Notes: generated by a model from the sequence alone, not told the origin. DNA of 64,000 bases from Alphaproteobacteria bacterium (GCA_033762625.1 JANRLI010000011.1:1-64000); one strand, 5' to 3'; numbered from the stretch's first letter, positions 27,601 through 36,690 are shown. A program made the numbers and translations.

Positions 27601-30600
27601 GGTAAGTGAAGGTAGCCAGACCATTGCGCACACCATGCGCGATGCTGTGGCCAACCTTGTTGAACAGTCCGTGGGCCTTGCCGCTGCAAGCCAGCAGGCC
27701 GAACAGCGCATTGAAAATCTCGCAGCGACCACAGCTGCTCTGCAAGCAGAGGCGCAAAATGTGCGTATTTCGATTGAAGGCGAAGCCAAAGCAATGCAAG
27801 CGCGCCTTTCCGAAATCCTGTCGCAAATCGAAAGCGCCAGCGTGGGTATGGAACGCAATGCAGTCATCGCATTCGACCGCACCGAAGGCATGGCCAAGCG
27901 CTTTGATGGCATCAGCCAATCCGCATTCGCACGTTTGAATGAAGCCGCAACGCAAATTGAACATGTTGCCGATGGTTCAATCGCCAAGGTTGAAGCCGTG
28001 AACAAGTCATTGATGGATCAGATGGCAAGCCTGACCTTTGCGGGCGAACATCTGGCTGAGGTGGATAGCGAAATCCGCCGCTCCGCACAGGAAAGCACCG
28101 CATATCTCAACCGTCTTTCCAGCGAAGCAGGGGCAACAGCATCCTTTGCCGCTGAACAATTACGCCAGCAAATTACCGGCCTTAAGACCGAGGCTGAAGG
28201 CCTTCTTATGCGCTTTGATGCGCTGGGCAATGGCTTTGCCAACCAGTCGCTGGGTGTGTTTGATATTGCCGATAATCTGGAGCAAAAGATTACGCGCCTT
28301 CGCGATACCACGATTGCAGCTTATGAAGATGCAACCAATGCAGGTCAGCGTATTTTAAGCTCAACGCTTGAATTCAAGAACGAAGTTGCCGAAGCTGTTT
28401 CGACCATGTCGGCGACGGGTGAAGGCTTGCAACAGCGCGGCGAGATGGCCATTACCATGGTTCACCAAATGGCCGGACGTTTTGCCGAAGCAACGCAAAA
28501 TCTGCGTGAACAATTCGAAGCACAGGCAAGCCGTTTGGAAGATGTGGCCGGCAAGGCGCAAGCGCAGTTGCAAAGCTTTACTTCCGAAATCAAAGGCGGC
28601 GCCGACCAGTTGGATGGTTTAACTTCCAAACTTGCGGCATCCGGTGTTGATGTGAACGAAACATTGGAAAAGACCAACTTCCTTGTACGCAATGTGAGCG
28701 GCCAGATTGACCGCATGAAGACCAGTGCGCAGGAAGTTTCCGGCGGCTTGTTGCAAAGCATGGCGGATATGATTTCAACCTTTGAAAGCGAACTCAAAGG
28801 CATGACCGATAATGCCGGCAACACCATTGAAACGCTGAACCAGAAAGCCCGCGGCATCAGCGAGGCAATGAAGGATGAAGCGCAAAACGCAGCCGACTCT
28901 ATTTTACAAACGCTGAGCGATATGCGTTCCAATGTGGAAGGCAGCCTTGATCTGGTGGTCAGCAAGACCGGCGAAGTCATGGCAACGGTTAAGGATGAAA
29001 GCAGCAAGCTTTCGGCCACAGTGGAAGGCAATCTTGATCTGGTGGTCAGCAAGACCGGCGAGGTCATGGCAACCGTGAAGGATGAAAGCAGCAAGCTCTC
29101 AACCGCCATGACACAAGAAGTTGAAAAAGCATTTGCCAGCGCGAACCAGAACATCTCCGCGATGCAGCTGGATTTCCGTTCCACCATTGTGGGTATGGTT
29201 GAAGTGTTGGTGACGCATCTGCGCCAAATTCAGGAAAATGGTTCGGGCGTGATGGAAAGCATCCGCTCCGGTGCTGCGATTGGCACTGAACAGGCGATGC
29301 AAATGCTGGCCGATTTGCGTGCCAAGACCGAAGAACAGGTATTGGGTATGGCCAGTTATGTTGAACTGGCATTGCAGGGTATGCGCCAGTCATCACTTGC
29401 CATGGCAGCCGAATTGAAGGGCGATAGCACGCAAACGCAGCGTGATGCCGTTGCGGCCTTTGCACAGATGCGCGAGCAAGTCGAAGGCGAATTCAAGAAT
29501 ATCATCGCCCGCGCGCAAGAATCCGCAGCGCAGTTGCAAGCCAATTGCGATTTGCTGACCAAAGATATGCGCAAGGCGGTTATTGATGCCGAACGCAATG
29601 CCGAACGTATTTCCGAAGAAATGCGCAAGGTTGTTGAAGAAACACAGTCCGGCTCATCGTTGATGGTGCAGGATATTGTGGCCGCTGCAACCCAAGCACA
29701 GGAAGTTGGTGCAAGCTTCAACACCGTTGCCAATTCGATGCGTTCAGATAGTGCCAAGATTTCAGCCGGTGTTTCGGAAGTGGCGCAAAGCCTTTCCACC
29801 ACCAACACATTGCTGCAACGCAGCCAAAGCGCGTTGTATGATGTAGCGCAGAAATCCAGCGATGCATTAAATGTGTTCAATGACAGCATTATGCATCAGT
29901 CACGCAACCTTGCCAGCCTGCAACAAAGCTTTGTGCAGACGGCTGATCATATGTCAGCGGCCGATGAACGCATGACCGTTTTGAAGCATGGCTTCCAGAA
30001 CGTGCTTGCTGAAATCATGGAGCGTCTCAATGGCGGCCTTGTGAATTTGGGTCAGCAAATTGTCAATGTGAAACAGGAAGCAGAAAGTGCTGCGCACATT
30101 GTGACCACGAGCGGGCAGGAAGTTGCAAACCAGAACATCAACATGACCCAAACAGCAGAAGCGCTGGCAACCGCGCTTTCACAGCTTGAAGCGGTCAACC
30201 GCACGTTGTCGGCCAATATGCGTGACAGCGCCATTGAAACCGAACAGCAGGCCCGCCAAATCTCGGCGCTCAGCCAGCAAGTGCAACAGCAGGTTTCGAC
30301 GTTGGAAAATGCTGCGCAAGCAGCAGCGCATCAAAGCGTTGCGGTAAGCCAGGCGCTTGATACACCACTTAGCCGTTTTGACACGCTGAACGAACGTATG
30401 GATAAGACATTAAATCTGACTGTGATGGTGGGTGATAAAATCACCGGCCAGCTTGGCAGCATTACCCGTGAAATGGAACGTGCATTGCATGATTTAGCTG
30501 AAGGCACACAAAAGGCCGGCAGCATCATTCAAACCACCACGCAAACCTTCAAGCAGGCACGTGATGAAGCAGCGGAAGAAATGTTGCAGCGTTTGCGGGA

Positions 30601-31033
30601 TATTACCCGTAAGAATGAAGCTGCTGCCCAAGCCAGCTATCAGCCGCAGCCTGTGCCGCAGGTATTCCAGCAATACCAGCAGCCGGTACAACAGCCTGCG
30701 CCACAACCGCAGCAGCAATATGTGCCGCAGCCCATTCAGCAGCCTGCCACAAGCTATGTGCCAAACAGCTTTGGCGCACCGCAGGGTCAGCCGCATGTAC
30801 CGCCCCCGGCACAGCCAGCAGTGCAACAAGTTGTGCAACCTGTCCAGCAATCCTATTCATCACAACACCCGATGCAGTCCTTCGTTCAACCGCAAGCGGT
30901 TAAACCAGCACCGGTAGTGAAGAAGCAGGATAGTGATCTGATCAACTCCCTCACGCAGATCATCCAGCAGCTTGAAGAAACAGCTGGCGCTCCTGCGGGC
31001 GGTGTTGATGTCAAACAGAAGAAAAGCTTCTAG
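24677..31033 (+). CDS. Giant membrane-anchored coiled-coil protein (2118 aa)
   Basis: A 2118-residue protein. The N-terminal ~80 residues are disordered and Gln/Pro/Ala-rich. Two membrane segments (about 88-106 and 117-141) flank a short loop, so the long C-terminal part should face the cytoplasm. Residues about 145-1960 are almost continuous helix and coiled coil, rich in Ala/Gln/Glu/Ser, resembling chemoreceptor-like or apolipoprotein-like repeats. Residues about 1970-2080 are Pro/Gln-rich. A conserved-looking terminal helix (SDLINSLTQIIQQLEE) ends the protein. A 29-residue exact-phase repeat occurs near residue 1420. It may be a polar or envelope scaffold, by analogy to large alphaproteobacterial coiled-coil proteins; no function is shown. 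Its stop overlaps the cysQ start by 1 nt. Confidence 0.9.
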   Translation: MAKKPQAPASASLNQGAQNQAKPQSQQGAPQNYAQQHLAPPVPPQAFPQLRSGVTNKQNESNRRAMGGAIIDPPKPREQFASWPFWTGMGLTIIWFVAVFLATMSVNSSGSIAGLPVTTIALGISGVIAPVAFLWMIIAYLQRASDVKAITEPLRRQLQMVLGTGANAESRVRRFNEALERQLELLRQAGDGSYDVLQNAVQVLQEEERAINNLAERSGKEIQRVAGIVRDNSEVLEDLLHDNRERFNDLSGKIAGHIATLDDRADQAASRLGDMVDRLHLMIDQFKAAADQKLADVANVSEQIGRQEKDTEASAQRMSETLQAARQSAQELGNMLSKNQDILDAAGQRLMARMQEIGTQIEHFASISDSKEAKLAQSGKQLSETMTHEIAALEALTSRLEAQIFAANQGIGSRTDELESRQIRLAEQAGNLMQNLQNTVVLLDTTASEAFQKYSSVRDDVANQSERIARQFRESSSHYDSMAQRLDDVSKNVVERVAVIGSSLSSQVESISSGSERASSASQQASAAVSYSLQQLEVMIERIYEAEKQAKESSSGLIGSIEEKFNSLVSMSDQHVARLNSTHDELEDVGQKLSERAREAEGTWQSLVQSANNQQEALQQQLRAKVDDAVALLNENAQAIEAARDSMYQHVEAGLARSGEMVDMLAKLGTVTDAPFNDAVARVRTCVEQGEDQLNRFTAALQKNAADIAELNTRLATYGDNAGHKAAETLAGLDAVAARMEAIQHGNMQATQDVLLRLNHVAQQVQNRMGDISTTAEEEQKRLGETVRQLSFDINGLIHDSQTADQRIRIAASLLSEQASDVRSKLESQAMGIESALGNLNEQFSAMSQQMRGATEIAQAHIEEISKRYGEITHMSGAGLEDKIRGLDFVVSGAAERLSSLGETIDGRTQQLTSVHNQIHDSTQILDSATQQALDRLSVFTHAVVAAKTTSGDTAQEVYARLSDVHEQFNRQISAVSEGSQTIAHTMRDAVANLVEQSVGLAAASQQAEQRIENLAATTAALQAEAQNVRISIEGEAKAMQARLSEILSQIESASVGMERNAVIAFDRTEGMAKRFDGISQSAFARLNEAATQIEHVADGSIAKVEAVNKSLMDQMASLTFAGEHLAEVDSEIRRSAQESTAYLNRLSSEAGATASFAAEQLRQQITGLKTEAEGLLMRFDALGNGFANQSLGVFDIADNLEQKITRLRDTTIAAYEDATNAGQRILSSTLEFKNEVAEAVSTMSATGEGLQQRGEMAITMVHQMAGRFAEATQNLREQFEAQASRLEDVAGKAQAQLQSFTSEIKGGADQLDGLTSKLAASGVDVNETLEKTNFLVRNVSGQIDRMKTSAQEVSGGLLQSMADMISTFESELKGMTDNAGNTIETLNQKARGISEAMKDEAQNAADSILQTLSDMRSNVEGSLDLVVSKTGEVMATVKDESSKLSATVEGNLDLVVSKTGEVMATVKDESSKLSTAMTQEVEKAFASANQNISAMQLDFRSTIVGMVEVLVTHLRQIQENGSGVMESIRSGAAIGTEQAMQMLADLRAKTEEQVLGMASYVELALQGMRQSSLAMAAELKGDSTQTQRDAVAAFAQMREQVEGEFKNIIARAQESAAQLQANCDLLTKDMRKAVIDAERNAERISEEMRKVVEETQSGSSLMVQDIVAAATQAQEVGASFNTVANSMRSDSAKISAGVSEVAQSLSTTNTLLQRSQSALYDVAQKSSDALNVFNDSIMHQSRNLASLQQSFVQTADHMSAADERMTVLKHGFQNVLAEIMERLNGGLVNLGQQIVNVKQEAESAAHIVTTSGQEVANQNINMTQTAEALATALSQLEAVNRTLSANMRDSAIETEQQARQISALSQQVQQQVSTLENAAQAAAHQSVAVSQALDTPLSRFDTLNERMDKTLNLTVMVGDKITGQLGSITREMERALHDLAEGTQKAGSIIQTTTQTFKQARDEAAEEMLQRLRDITRKNEAAAQASYQPQPVPQVFQQYQQPVQQPAPQPQQQYVPQPIQQPATSYVPNSFGAPQGQPHVPPPAQPAVQQVVQPVQQSYSSQHPMQSFVQPQAVKPAPVVKKQDSDLINSLTQIIQQLEETAGAPAGGVDVKQKKSF
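28934..29107 (+). repeat. Internal tandem duplication, 2 x 87 bp
   Basis: Two adjacent 87-bp units (28934-29020, 29021-29107) encode nearly identical 29-residue segments with LDLVVSKTGEVMATVKDESS. The unit is in frame and matches the heptad-like helix. It is a recent duplication inside the coiled-coil gene. Confidence 0.9.
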
Positions 31034-31815
31034 TGGTTTTTGATTTGACCGATGTCCGCGCGCTTGTGCAACTGGCGCGTGAGGCAGGCCAAGTCATCCT
31101 GAACGTGCGCAATCAACATCAATCCGGAAAAGATGTGTTGGGATTAACGGCCAAGAATGATGGCTCGCCCGTGACACTTGCCGATATGGCATCGCAAGAA
31201 CATATTCTGGAAGGGCTGGAAAATCTGGGATTGCAACAGCCCGTGGTTGCCGAAGAAACTGCCTCATTATCGCCTGATGTTACCAAGCTGGGGCGCTATT
31301 ACCTGATTGATCCTTTGGACGGCACCAAAGCGTTTGTCGAGGGCGGAGATGAATTCACCGTTAATATTGGCTTCATTCAAAATGGTGTGCCGGTGATGGG
31401 CGTGTTGCATAGCCCCGTTTCCAATGAAACCTATTATACAGATGGCAAACAGGCATATTTTTTAAGTGCGGGCGAACAGGAAAGCGTGATTGAAGCGCGC
31501 ATGCCCAGCACGCAAGGGTTTGATGTCATCGTCAATCGCACCGAAGACTGGTCGGGGCGTTTGAAAAACTATTTGCAGGACTTCAAGGTACGTTCAACCA
31601 AGCAGCAATCCAGCGCGCGCAAATTAGGCCTTATTGCGCATGGGCAATATGATATGTATCCGCGCTTTGGCCCAACCTATGAATGGGATATTGGTGCGGG
31701 CCATGCGATTTTACGCGCAGCAGGAGGTAGCGTTAAAACCATGGATGGAAATGAGCTGACCTACGGGAAGGATAAGTTCCTCAATCCGTTCTTTGTTGCC
31801 AGAGGCAAAGTATAA
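31033..31815 (+). CDS. cysQ: 3'(2'),5'-bisphosphate nucleotidase (CysQ-like)
   Basis: A 260-residue inositol-monophosphatase-fold enzyme. The Li-sensitive Mg-binding motifs are present: EET, IDPLDGTKAF (DPxDGT) and, near the C-terminus, WDIGAGHAIL (WDxAAxxxL-type). CysQ removes the 3' phosphate from PAP, a by-product of sulfate assimilation. The GTG start overlaps the last base of the upstream stop, so translation is probably coupled to the giant coiled-coil gene, an unexpected partner. An inositol-phosphatase specificity cannot be excluded. Confidence 0.88.
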   Translation: MVFDLTDVRALVQLAREAGQVILNVRNQHQSGKDVLGLTAKNDGSPVTLADMASQEHILEGLENLGLQQPVVAEETASLSPDVTKLGRYYLIDPLDGTKAFVEGGDEFTVNIGFIQNGVPVMGVLHSPVSNETYYTDGKQAYFLSAGEQESVIEARMPSTQGFDVIVNRTEDWSGRLKNYLQDFKVRSTKQQSSARKLGLIAHGQYDMYPRFGPTYEWDIGAGHAILRAAGGSVKTMDGNELTYGKDKFLNPFFVARGKV

Positions 31816-31822
31816 TTGTTTG

Positions 31823-31874
31823 CGCCATTCGCTCTGCGTCTGCCGCTTGTGCGGGTGACGCAACCGTTCGGGCG
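31823..31874. repeat. Dispersed repeat family 3, copy 2
   Basis: It begins CGCCATTCGCTCTG and ends CAACCGTTCGGGCG, as in the copy at 11697-11740, with a different centre. It lies between the convergent cysQ and mutM genes and could act as their shared 3' hairpin. Confidence 0.6.
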
Positions 31875-31879
31875 AAGTG

Positions 31880-32710
31880 CTATTTCTGCTTTACGGGGCA
31901 AAAGAATGTTGAACGTCCGCCCTGCGTGATGCGTTGAATGGTTTTGGATTTATGGGTGCAATCCTTGCACGCCTCACCTTCGCGGCCATAAACCATGAAT
32001 TCATGCTGGAAGTATCCCAATTCGCCATCCGCCTGAACATAGTCACGAAGCGTTGAACCGCCTTTGGCGATGGCGCGTTTTAAAACAGCCTTTATGGCGG
32101 CAACCAACGCTGTGCATTCGCTTAAGGTAACTTTATTGGCTGGACGCGCGGGGTGGATGCCTGCCGCATAGAGCGCTTCGCAGGCATAGATATTGCCAAC
32201 GCCGACGACAACGCGTTGATCCATAATTGCCAGCTTTACCGCGACCTTTTTGGGTTTGAGTTTGGCGAACAGGGCTTCGCCCGTAAATGCTGCATCCAAA
32301 GGTTCAGGACCCAGATGTTTGAGTAATTTATGGGTATTGGTTTTGGATGTTGCGACGATATCCATCATGCCAAAGCGCCGCGGGTCATTGAACCGAATAC
32401 TGTGGTTTTTATTGGTTCGGAAAATCACATGGTCGTGTTTTTGTACATTTGATTTGCCATCATCAATCACCATGCGCCCTGACATGCCAAGATGCACAAT
32501 CAGCGATTGCTCATTGGCAAAGTTGATGAGGATGTATTTGGCGCGGCGTGCGAGCGATGTGATTGGTTGCCCACGCAGCACGCGTTCCATATTTTTTGGT
32601 AATGGAAAACGCAAATCCTTGCGGCGTAGTTCAATCGATGTAAAGGAACGGCCAATCAGTACGGCAGAAAGGCCGCGCATCACGGTTTCAACTTCGGGGA
32701 GTTCAGGCAT
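31880..32710 (-). CDS. mutM: Formamidopyrimidine-DNA glycosylase
   Basis: A 276-residue Fpg/MutM that removes 8-oxoguanine and nicks the abasic site. It starts MPELPEVETVMRGL, giving the catalytic Pro2 and Glu3. HLGMSGR and NIYACEALYAAGIHP are typical of the family. The C-terminal zinc-finger region has CKDC and then GGRSTFFCPVKQK. The fourth zinc Cys, normally in CPxCQ, is Lys274 here. The rest of the finger, including the DNA-contacting Arg, is kept. It may bind zinc poorly or use another ligand. Confidence 0.95.
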   Translation of the reverse strand: MPELPEVETVMRGLSAVLIGRSFTSIELRRKDLRFPLPKNMERVLRGQPITSLARRAKYILINFANEQSLIVHLGMSGRMVIDDGKSNVQKHDHVIFRTNKNHSIRFNDPRRFGMMDIVATSKTNTHKLLKHLGPEPLDAAFTGEALFAKLKPKKVAVKLAIMDQRVVVGVGNIYACEALYAAGIHPARPANKVTLSECTALVAAIKAVLKRAIAKGGSTLRDYVQADGELGYFQHEFMVYGREGEACKDCTHKSKTIQRITQGGRSTFFCPVKQK

Positions 32711-32747
32711 AAGACGATTTTAGCCGCAGACGCCGCTTAATTACAAA

Positions 32748-33179
32748 TCATACTTCTGGGCGCGCGCCATGGGTGAATGGACGGGCGTGAATGGATTCTG
32801 TAGATGGGCGCTTCGGGAAAAAACGCGGTAAATTGTGATAGCTGAAGGCAGCCCCTGCCTTGCGCATGATTTCATTGATGCGAACAGCCCAACTTTGCTG
32901 TTTGTTTTTATTGGCAAGCCAATCAAGCCATCCACCAAAGCTTTGATGGGCTTTTTCATCATGATGTGCAGCGCTGTGCAATTCAGGGGCATGTGCCGGA
33001 TGAGGTGTCATCAGACGTGCGTGCTCACTTCCGCCTCTTGCGCCGCATTCATCGGCGGCATGGCTAAACCAGTTTCGCAAGGTCCCGGCTGTGTCATGAA
33101 CCCAGTCAATTCCGCCACGCATAGCAGACATAAATCTGCTTTCAATTTCGTGACCAGTTAAGACCATAATATCGCTCAT
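32748..33179 (-). CDS. Hypothetical protein (143 aa), His-rich
   Basis: No family recognised. It has 143 residues, no signal peptide and a histidine-rich middle (HPAHAPELHSAAHHDEKAH). The C-terminal tail FTHGARPEV is basic and disordered-looking. It lies on the minus strand between mutM and ubiE, 38 bp upstream of mutM, and could be the first gene of a two-gene unit with mutM. Coding status rests on length and an ATG near the divergent ubiE promoter region. Confidence 0.5.
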   Translation of the reverse strand: MSDIMVLTGHEIESRFMSAMRGGIDWVHDTAGTLRNWFSHAADECGARGGSEHARLMTPHPAHAPELHSAAHHDEKAHQSFGGWLDWLANKNKQQSWAVRINEIMRKAGAAFSYHNLPRFFPKRPSTESIHARPFTHGARPEV

Positions 33180-33238
33180 TAGCCGCTTTTCCCTCTATCC
33201 TGAAAGTATCTTATCAGCTAAGAATACTTTCACCTAAT

Positions 33239-34063
33239 ATGAGAGTGTTAATGGTTAATCGCGCCAAAAAAGCAAAGATAAACAAGGTGTCAAACGACGG
33301 GCAAACTGAAACCACCCAAAGCGGTTTTGGCTACCGGAAAACCGCGCCGGAAACGCGCACAAAACTGGTGCGCGAAGTGTTCGAAAGTGTCGCTCCCAAA
33401 TATGATATCATGAATGATGTGATGTCGCTCGGCATTCACCGTTTGTGGAAGCGCGACTTTGTAAATGACGTCCAGCCAAAGGCCCATGAAGCGATTATGG
33501 ATTTGGCGGGTGGCACGGGCGATATCGCGTTCCTGATGCAGCGCGCGCGCAGCCGTCATTCACAGCCCACCAGTAAAATTACGATTTGCGATATCAACCC
33601 CGCGATGCTGAATGTTGGCAAGCAACGCGCGATGGATAGGGGGTTGCATGGCACGTTTAACTGGGTGGAAGGCAATGCCGAAGCATTGCCATTTGATGAC
33701 AATTCATTTGATGTTGTGACGATTGCATTTGGATTGCGGAATGTGACGCGGCTTTCCAAAGCGCTTGCCGATATTTTGCGGGTATTGAAACCGGGCGGTC
33801 GTTTTTATTGTCTGGAATTCAGCCATATTCCCGTACCGTTATTGCAAAAGGCATATGACCGTTATTCATTTGGTTTTTTGCCGTGGGCCGGTGAAAAAAT
33901 TGCAGGTGACCGCGCAGCGTATCAATACCTTGCCGAAAGTATTCGTGCCTTCCCCGACCAGCAGGCGCTGGTTAAGTTGATGCAGAACGCAGGCTTTAGC
34001 GCTGCTACATACCGCAATTTAAGCTTGGGAATCGCTGCCATCCATAGTGGTTTCAAGCGTTAA
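33239..34063 (+). CDS. ubiE: Ubiquinone/menaquinone C-methyltransferase
   Basis: A 274-residue UbiE/COQ5 SAM-dependent methyltransferase of quinone biosynthesis. The signature blocks are clear: VFESVAPKYDIMNDVMSLGIHRLWKR, shown here only in part as YDIMNDVMSLG; the SAM-binding DLAGGTGDIA; FGLRNVT; and LKPGGRFYCLEFS. A basic extension of about 30 residues precedes the usual start. In alphaproteobacteria ubiE usually lies beside mutM, and here too the two genes are close and divergent, separated by one unknown gene. Confidence 0.95.
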   Translation: MRVLMVNRAKKAKINKVSNDGQTETTQSGFGYRKTAPETRTKLVREVFESVAPKYDIMNDVMSLGIHRLWKRDFVNDVQPKAHEAIMDLAGGTGDIAFLMQRARSRHSQPTSKITICDINPAMLNVGKQRAMDRGLHGTFNWVEGNAEALPFDDNSFDVVTIAFGLRNVTRLSKALADILRVLKPGGRFYCLEFSHIPVPLLQKAYDRYSFGFLPWAGEKIAGDRAAYQYLAESIRAFPDQQALVKLMQNAGFSAATYRNLSLGIAAIHSGFKR

Positions 34064-34157
34064 CCCGAATATTCAAATTTTTGTTTTTCTTTTTCGGCTT
34101 TCTTCGTATAGCTTGCGCACGGAATTTTTTAGTTCGTTTTAAAAGTTCGAGTGTTTA

Positions 34158-35066
34158 ATGATAAATTATGCTGCTGGCGCATCGTTTTGTGCCTATCCCC
34201 GCGCCGAAGATATTGAAGTACGTATGATCCCGCCGGCCTTGTTCAGTTTCCGTGGCGCAAAACAAGCGCTGCGTAGAAGCATAAATATAGCTGCGCGTGC
34301 TACATCGATTGCAGGATTTGTCCTCTTTGCGGGTTTGATTGCGTATAATTACGCATCTTCACATCTAAGTACGCGTACTGCGCAGAAATTTGCCGCTGAC
34401 ATTGATATGTCGATTGAGGTTGAAAAAGCGGGTATAGAACAGGCGCATGCTTTACGCTCTGCGCGCTATGAAAGCTATGTACGCCAACATATTGACCCCG
34501 CATTTGATTTGGCCAAATGGCAGGCAACACTAAAGCAGCCAAAGCCGGATCATATAGCCGTGACATTTGAGCCTTTTGAAGCGACTGCCGCAGTGAGCGC
34601 CGCGGCTTTCGACGGTTCGGTTATGTCTGTGCATTATGCGGTGCCATCCCGGATGCTTGTGCAGGCACCCCTTATCAACGCGTCGTATGTAGCGCATACA
34701 CTTGGTGCAAAACATCCATTGGTTGCACGATTTAAAGATGCCGAACGAATATGTCCTCCTGTTCCAAGCACGGTGCAGCTGGATGAGCGGTGCGGTAAAC
34801 GCATGGCGCCGCTCTATCAGCAATTTGGTGATGCGGTTGTTGCACAAACCAGGGTGGAGGCTTTGCAACTTGCTTCGGTTGCTGCGCGCAAACATGTCAG
34901 CGCACCAGCGACCAAATTGCTAAAAATCCAGCAACCAAGGCAGGATGCAAAAGTTAACCGCCCTGTAAAGGTGGCGGATGCCAAGCCACATAAGAAAAAG
35001 GCGGTGCGTCCCGTGGTTGAACGCTTTGATGCAGCTACATTTTTTAGCCAAATGAACCATAGCTAA
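34158..35066 (+). CDS. Hypothetical single-pass membrane protein (302 aa)
   Basis: No family recognised. It has 302 residues, with one membrane segment at about residues 51-69 (IAGFVLFAGLIAYNYAS) after a basic region (RGAKQALRRSINIAAR), suggesting an N-in, C-out orientation. The outer part has a Cys pair (ICPPV and ERCGKR) that could form a disulfide. The C-terminal ~60 residues are Lys/Pro/Ala-rich. An in-frame ATG at 34224 would give 280 residues. It lies between ubiE and ffh. Confidence 0.7.
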   Translation: MINYAAGASFCAYPRAEDIEVRMIPPALFSFRGAKQALRRSINIAARATSIAGFVLFAGLIAYNYASSHLSTRTAQKFAADIDMSIEVEKAGIEQAHALRSARYESYVRQHIDPAFDLAKWQATLKQPKPDHIAVTFEPFEATAAVSAAAFDGSVMSVHYAVPSRMLVQAPLINASYVAHTLGAKHPLVARFKDAERICPPVPSTVQLDERCGKRMAPLYQQFGDAVVAQTRVEALQLASVAARKHVSAPATKLLKIQQPRQDAKVNRPVKVADAKPHKKKAVRPVVERFDAATFFSQMNHS

Positions 35067-35226
35067 GCGTTAAACCTTTGATGACGGGGTTTAGCTTGAC
35101 TCCATGCTACTAAAACCCCTATTTTCCTGACATCTCCGAAGTATAGAGATAAACGACACTAAGGTGTTCAGCTTGTCCGCGAGTTTCGCGCACAGGCTAT
35201 GTTTTGTTGTATGCGTATAGGTTTAA

Positions 35227-36591
35227 ATGTTTGAAAACTTAACTGGCAAACTAACCGGAATTTTCGACCGCTTGCGCGGGCGCGGTGCTTTGACCGAAAG
35301 CGATGTGGATGCCGCTTGTAGAGAGATACGCATTGCGCTGCTTGAGGCCGATGTTGCGCTGACGGTTGCCAAGGATTTTATTGCGCGTGTGCGTGAACGC
35401 GCAGTAGGTCAGGAAGTCATTGCTTCGGTTACGCCAGGCCAGCAGGTTGTAAAAATCGTCCATGATGTTTTGGTTGAAACATTGGGCGCAACCGCCACGC
35501 CGCTGAATTTGGCGCATAACCCACCTGTGCCTGTTTTGATGGTAGGCTTGCAAGGTTCGGGTAAGACCACATCATCTGGTAAACTGGCCAAGCGGTTGAA
35601 GGAAGTGGAACGTAAAAAAGTGATGCTGGCATCACTGGATACACGCCGCCCCGCCGCGCAGGAACAGCTGGCAATATTGGCTAAAATGGCTGATGTGGGA
35701 AGCCTTCCGATTATTGCAGGCGAAGCGCCAACCGCGATTACCAAGCGCGCGATTGAAGTTGCGGCACGTGAAGGTTATGACGTTGTCATTCTGGATACCG
35801 CAGGCCGCACCGCGATTGATGAAGAATTAATGGATGAGGTGAAAGCGGTACGCGAAATCGCCAAGCCAGCCGAAATATTGCTGGTGGTTGATGCGATGAC
35901 AGGCCAAGACGCGCTAAATGTCGCGGAAAAATTCCATGCAGCCGTGAATATCACCGGCATCATCATGACGCGCCTTGATGGGGATGCACGCGGCGGCGCG
36001 GCATTATCGATGCGCGCTGTTACGGGCCAGCCAATCAAATTTTTTGGTTCGGGCGAAAAGCTGGATGCATTTGAAGTCTATCACCCCGACCGTATCGCGG
36101 GCCGTATTCTGGATATGGGCGATGTGGTCAGCCTGGTTGAAAAAGCGGCCGCGGAAATCGATATGGCAAGCGCTGAAAAAATGGCTGCCAAAATGCAGAA
36201 AGGGCAGTTCGATTTTGACGATTTGGCGGATCAATTACGCCAAATTCGCAAAATGGGCGGTTTTTCAGGCATTATGGGCATGATGCCGGGCGTTGGTAAA
36301 ATCAAGCAAGCGATGAGCGAAGCCAAGATTGATGAGCGCGTAATCAAACGGCAGGAAGCCATCATCAGTTCCATGACCAGAGAGGAACGGCAAAATCCGG
36401 ATTTGCTGAACGCGTCGCGCAAGCGCCGTATTGCCAAAGGTAGCGGCACGGATGTGGCGATGATCAATCAGCTGGTTAAACAATATTTGCAAATGCGCGA
36501 CATGATGAAACAGATGAAAAAGATGGGTAATAAAAATTTCATGCGCCAGATGAATGCGGGGGGATTGGAACATTTGCTCGGGAAGCGATAA
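35227..36591 (+). CDS. ffh: Signal recognition particle protein Ffh
   Basis: A 454-residue SRP54 GTPase. The N domain (about 1-90) is followed by the G domain with P-loop GLQGSGKTTSSGKLA, DTAGRTAIDEELM and TRLDGDARGGAALS. The methionine-rich M domain (about 300-454) binds signal peptides and 4.5S RNA. It targets membrane proteins co-translationally with FtsY. It is the first gene of the conserved ffh-rpsP-rimM-trmD-rplS block. Confidence 0.98.
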   Translation: MFENLTGKLTGIFDRLRGRGALTESDVDAACREIRIALLEADVALTVAKDFIARVRERAVGQEVIASVTPGQQVVKIVHDVLVETLGATATPLNLAHNPPVPVLMVGLQGSGKTTSSGKLAKRLKEVERKKVMLASLDTRRPAAQEQLAILAKMADVGSLPIIAGEAPTAITKRAIEVAAREGYDVVILDTAGRTAIDEELMDEVKAVREIAKPAEILLVVDAMTGQDALNVAEKFHAAVNITGIIMTRLDGDARGGAALSMRAVTGQPIKFFGSGEKLDAFEVYHPDRIAGRILDMGDVVSLVEKAAAEIDMASAEKMAAKMQKGQFDFDDLADQLRQIRKMGGFSGIMGMMPGVGKIKQAMSEAKIDERVIKRQEAIISSMTREERQNPDLLNASRKRRIAKGSGTDVAMINQLVKQYLQMRDMMKQMKKMGNKNFMRQMNAGGLEHLLGKR

Positions 36592-36690
36592 GTAGCGTTC
36601 AGTTCTCTGGGCCCTTTTTATTCGAAGGGGGAGAATTGAAATCTGTATATTAAAACCAAGCGTACAACCAAGAGAGAGAAGGAAAAAACT

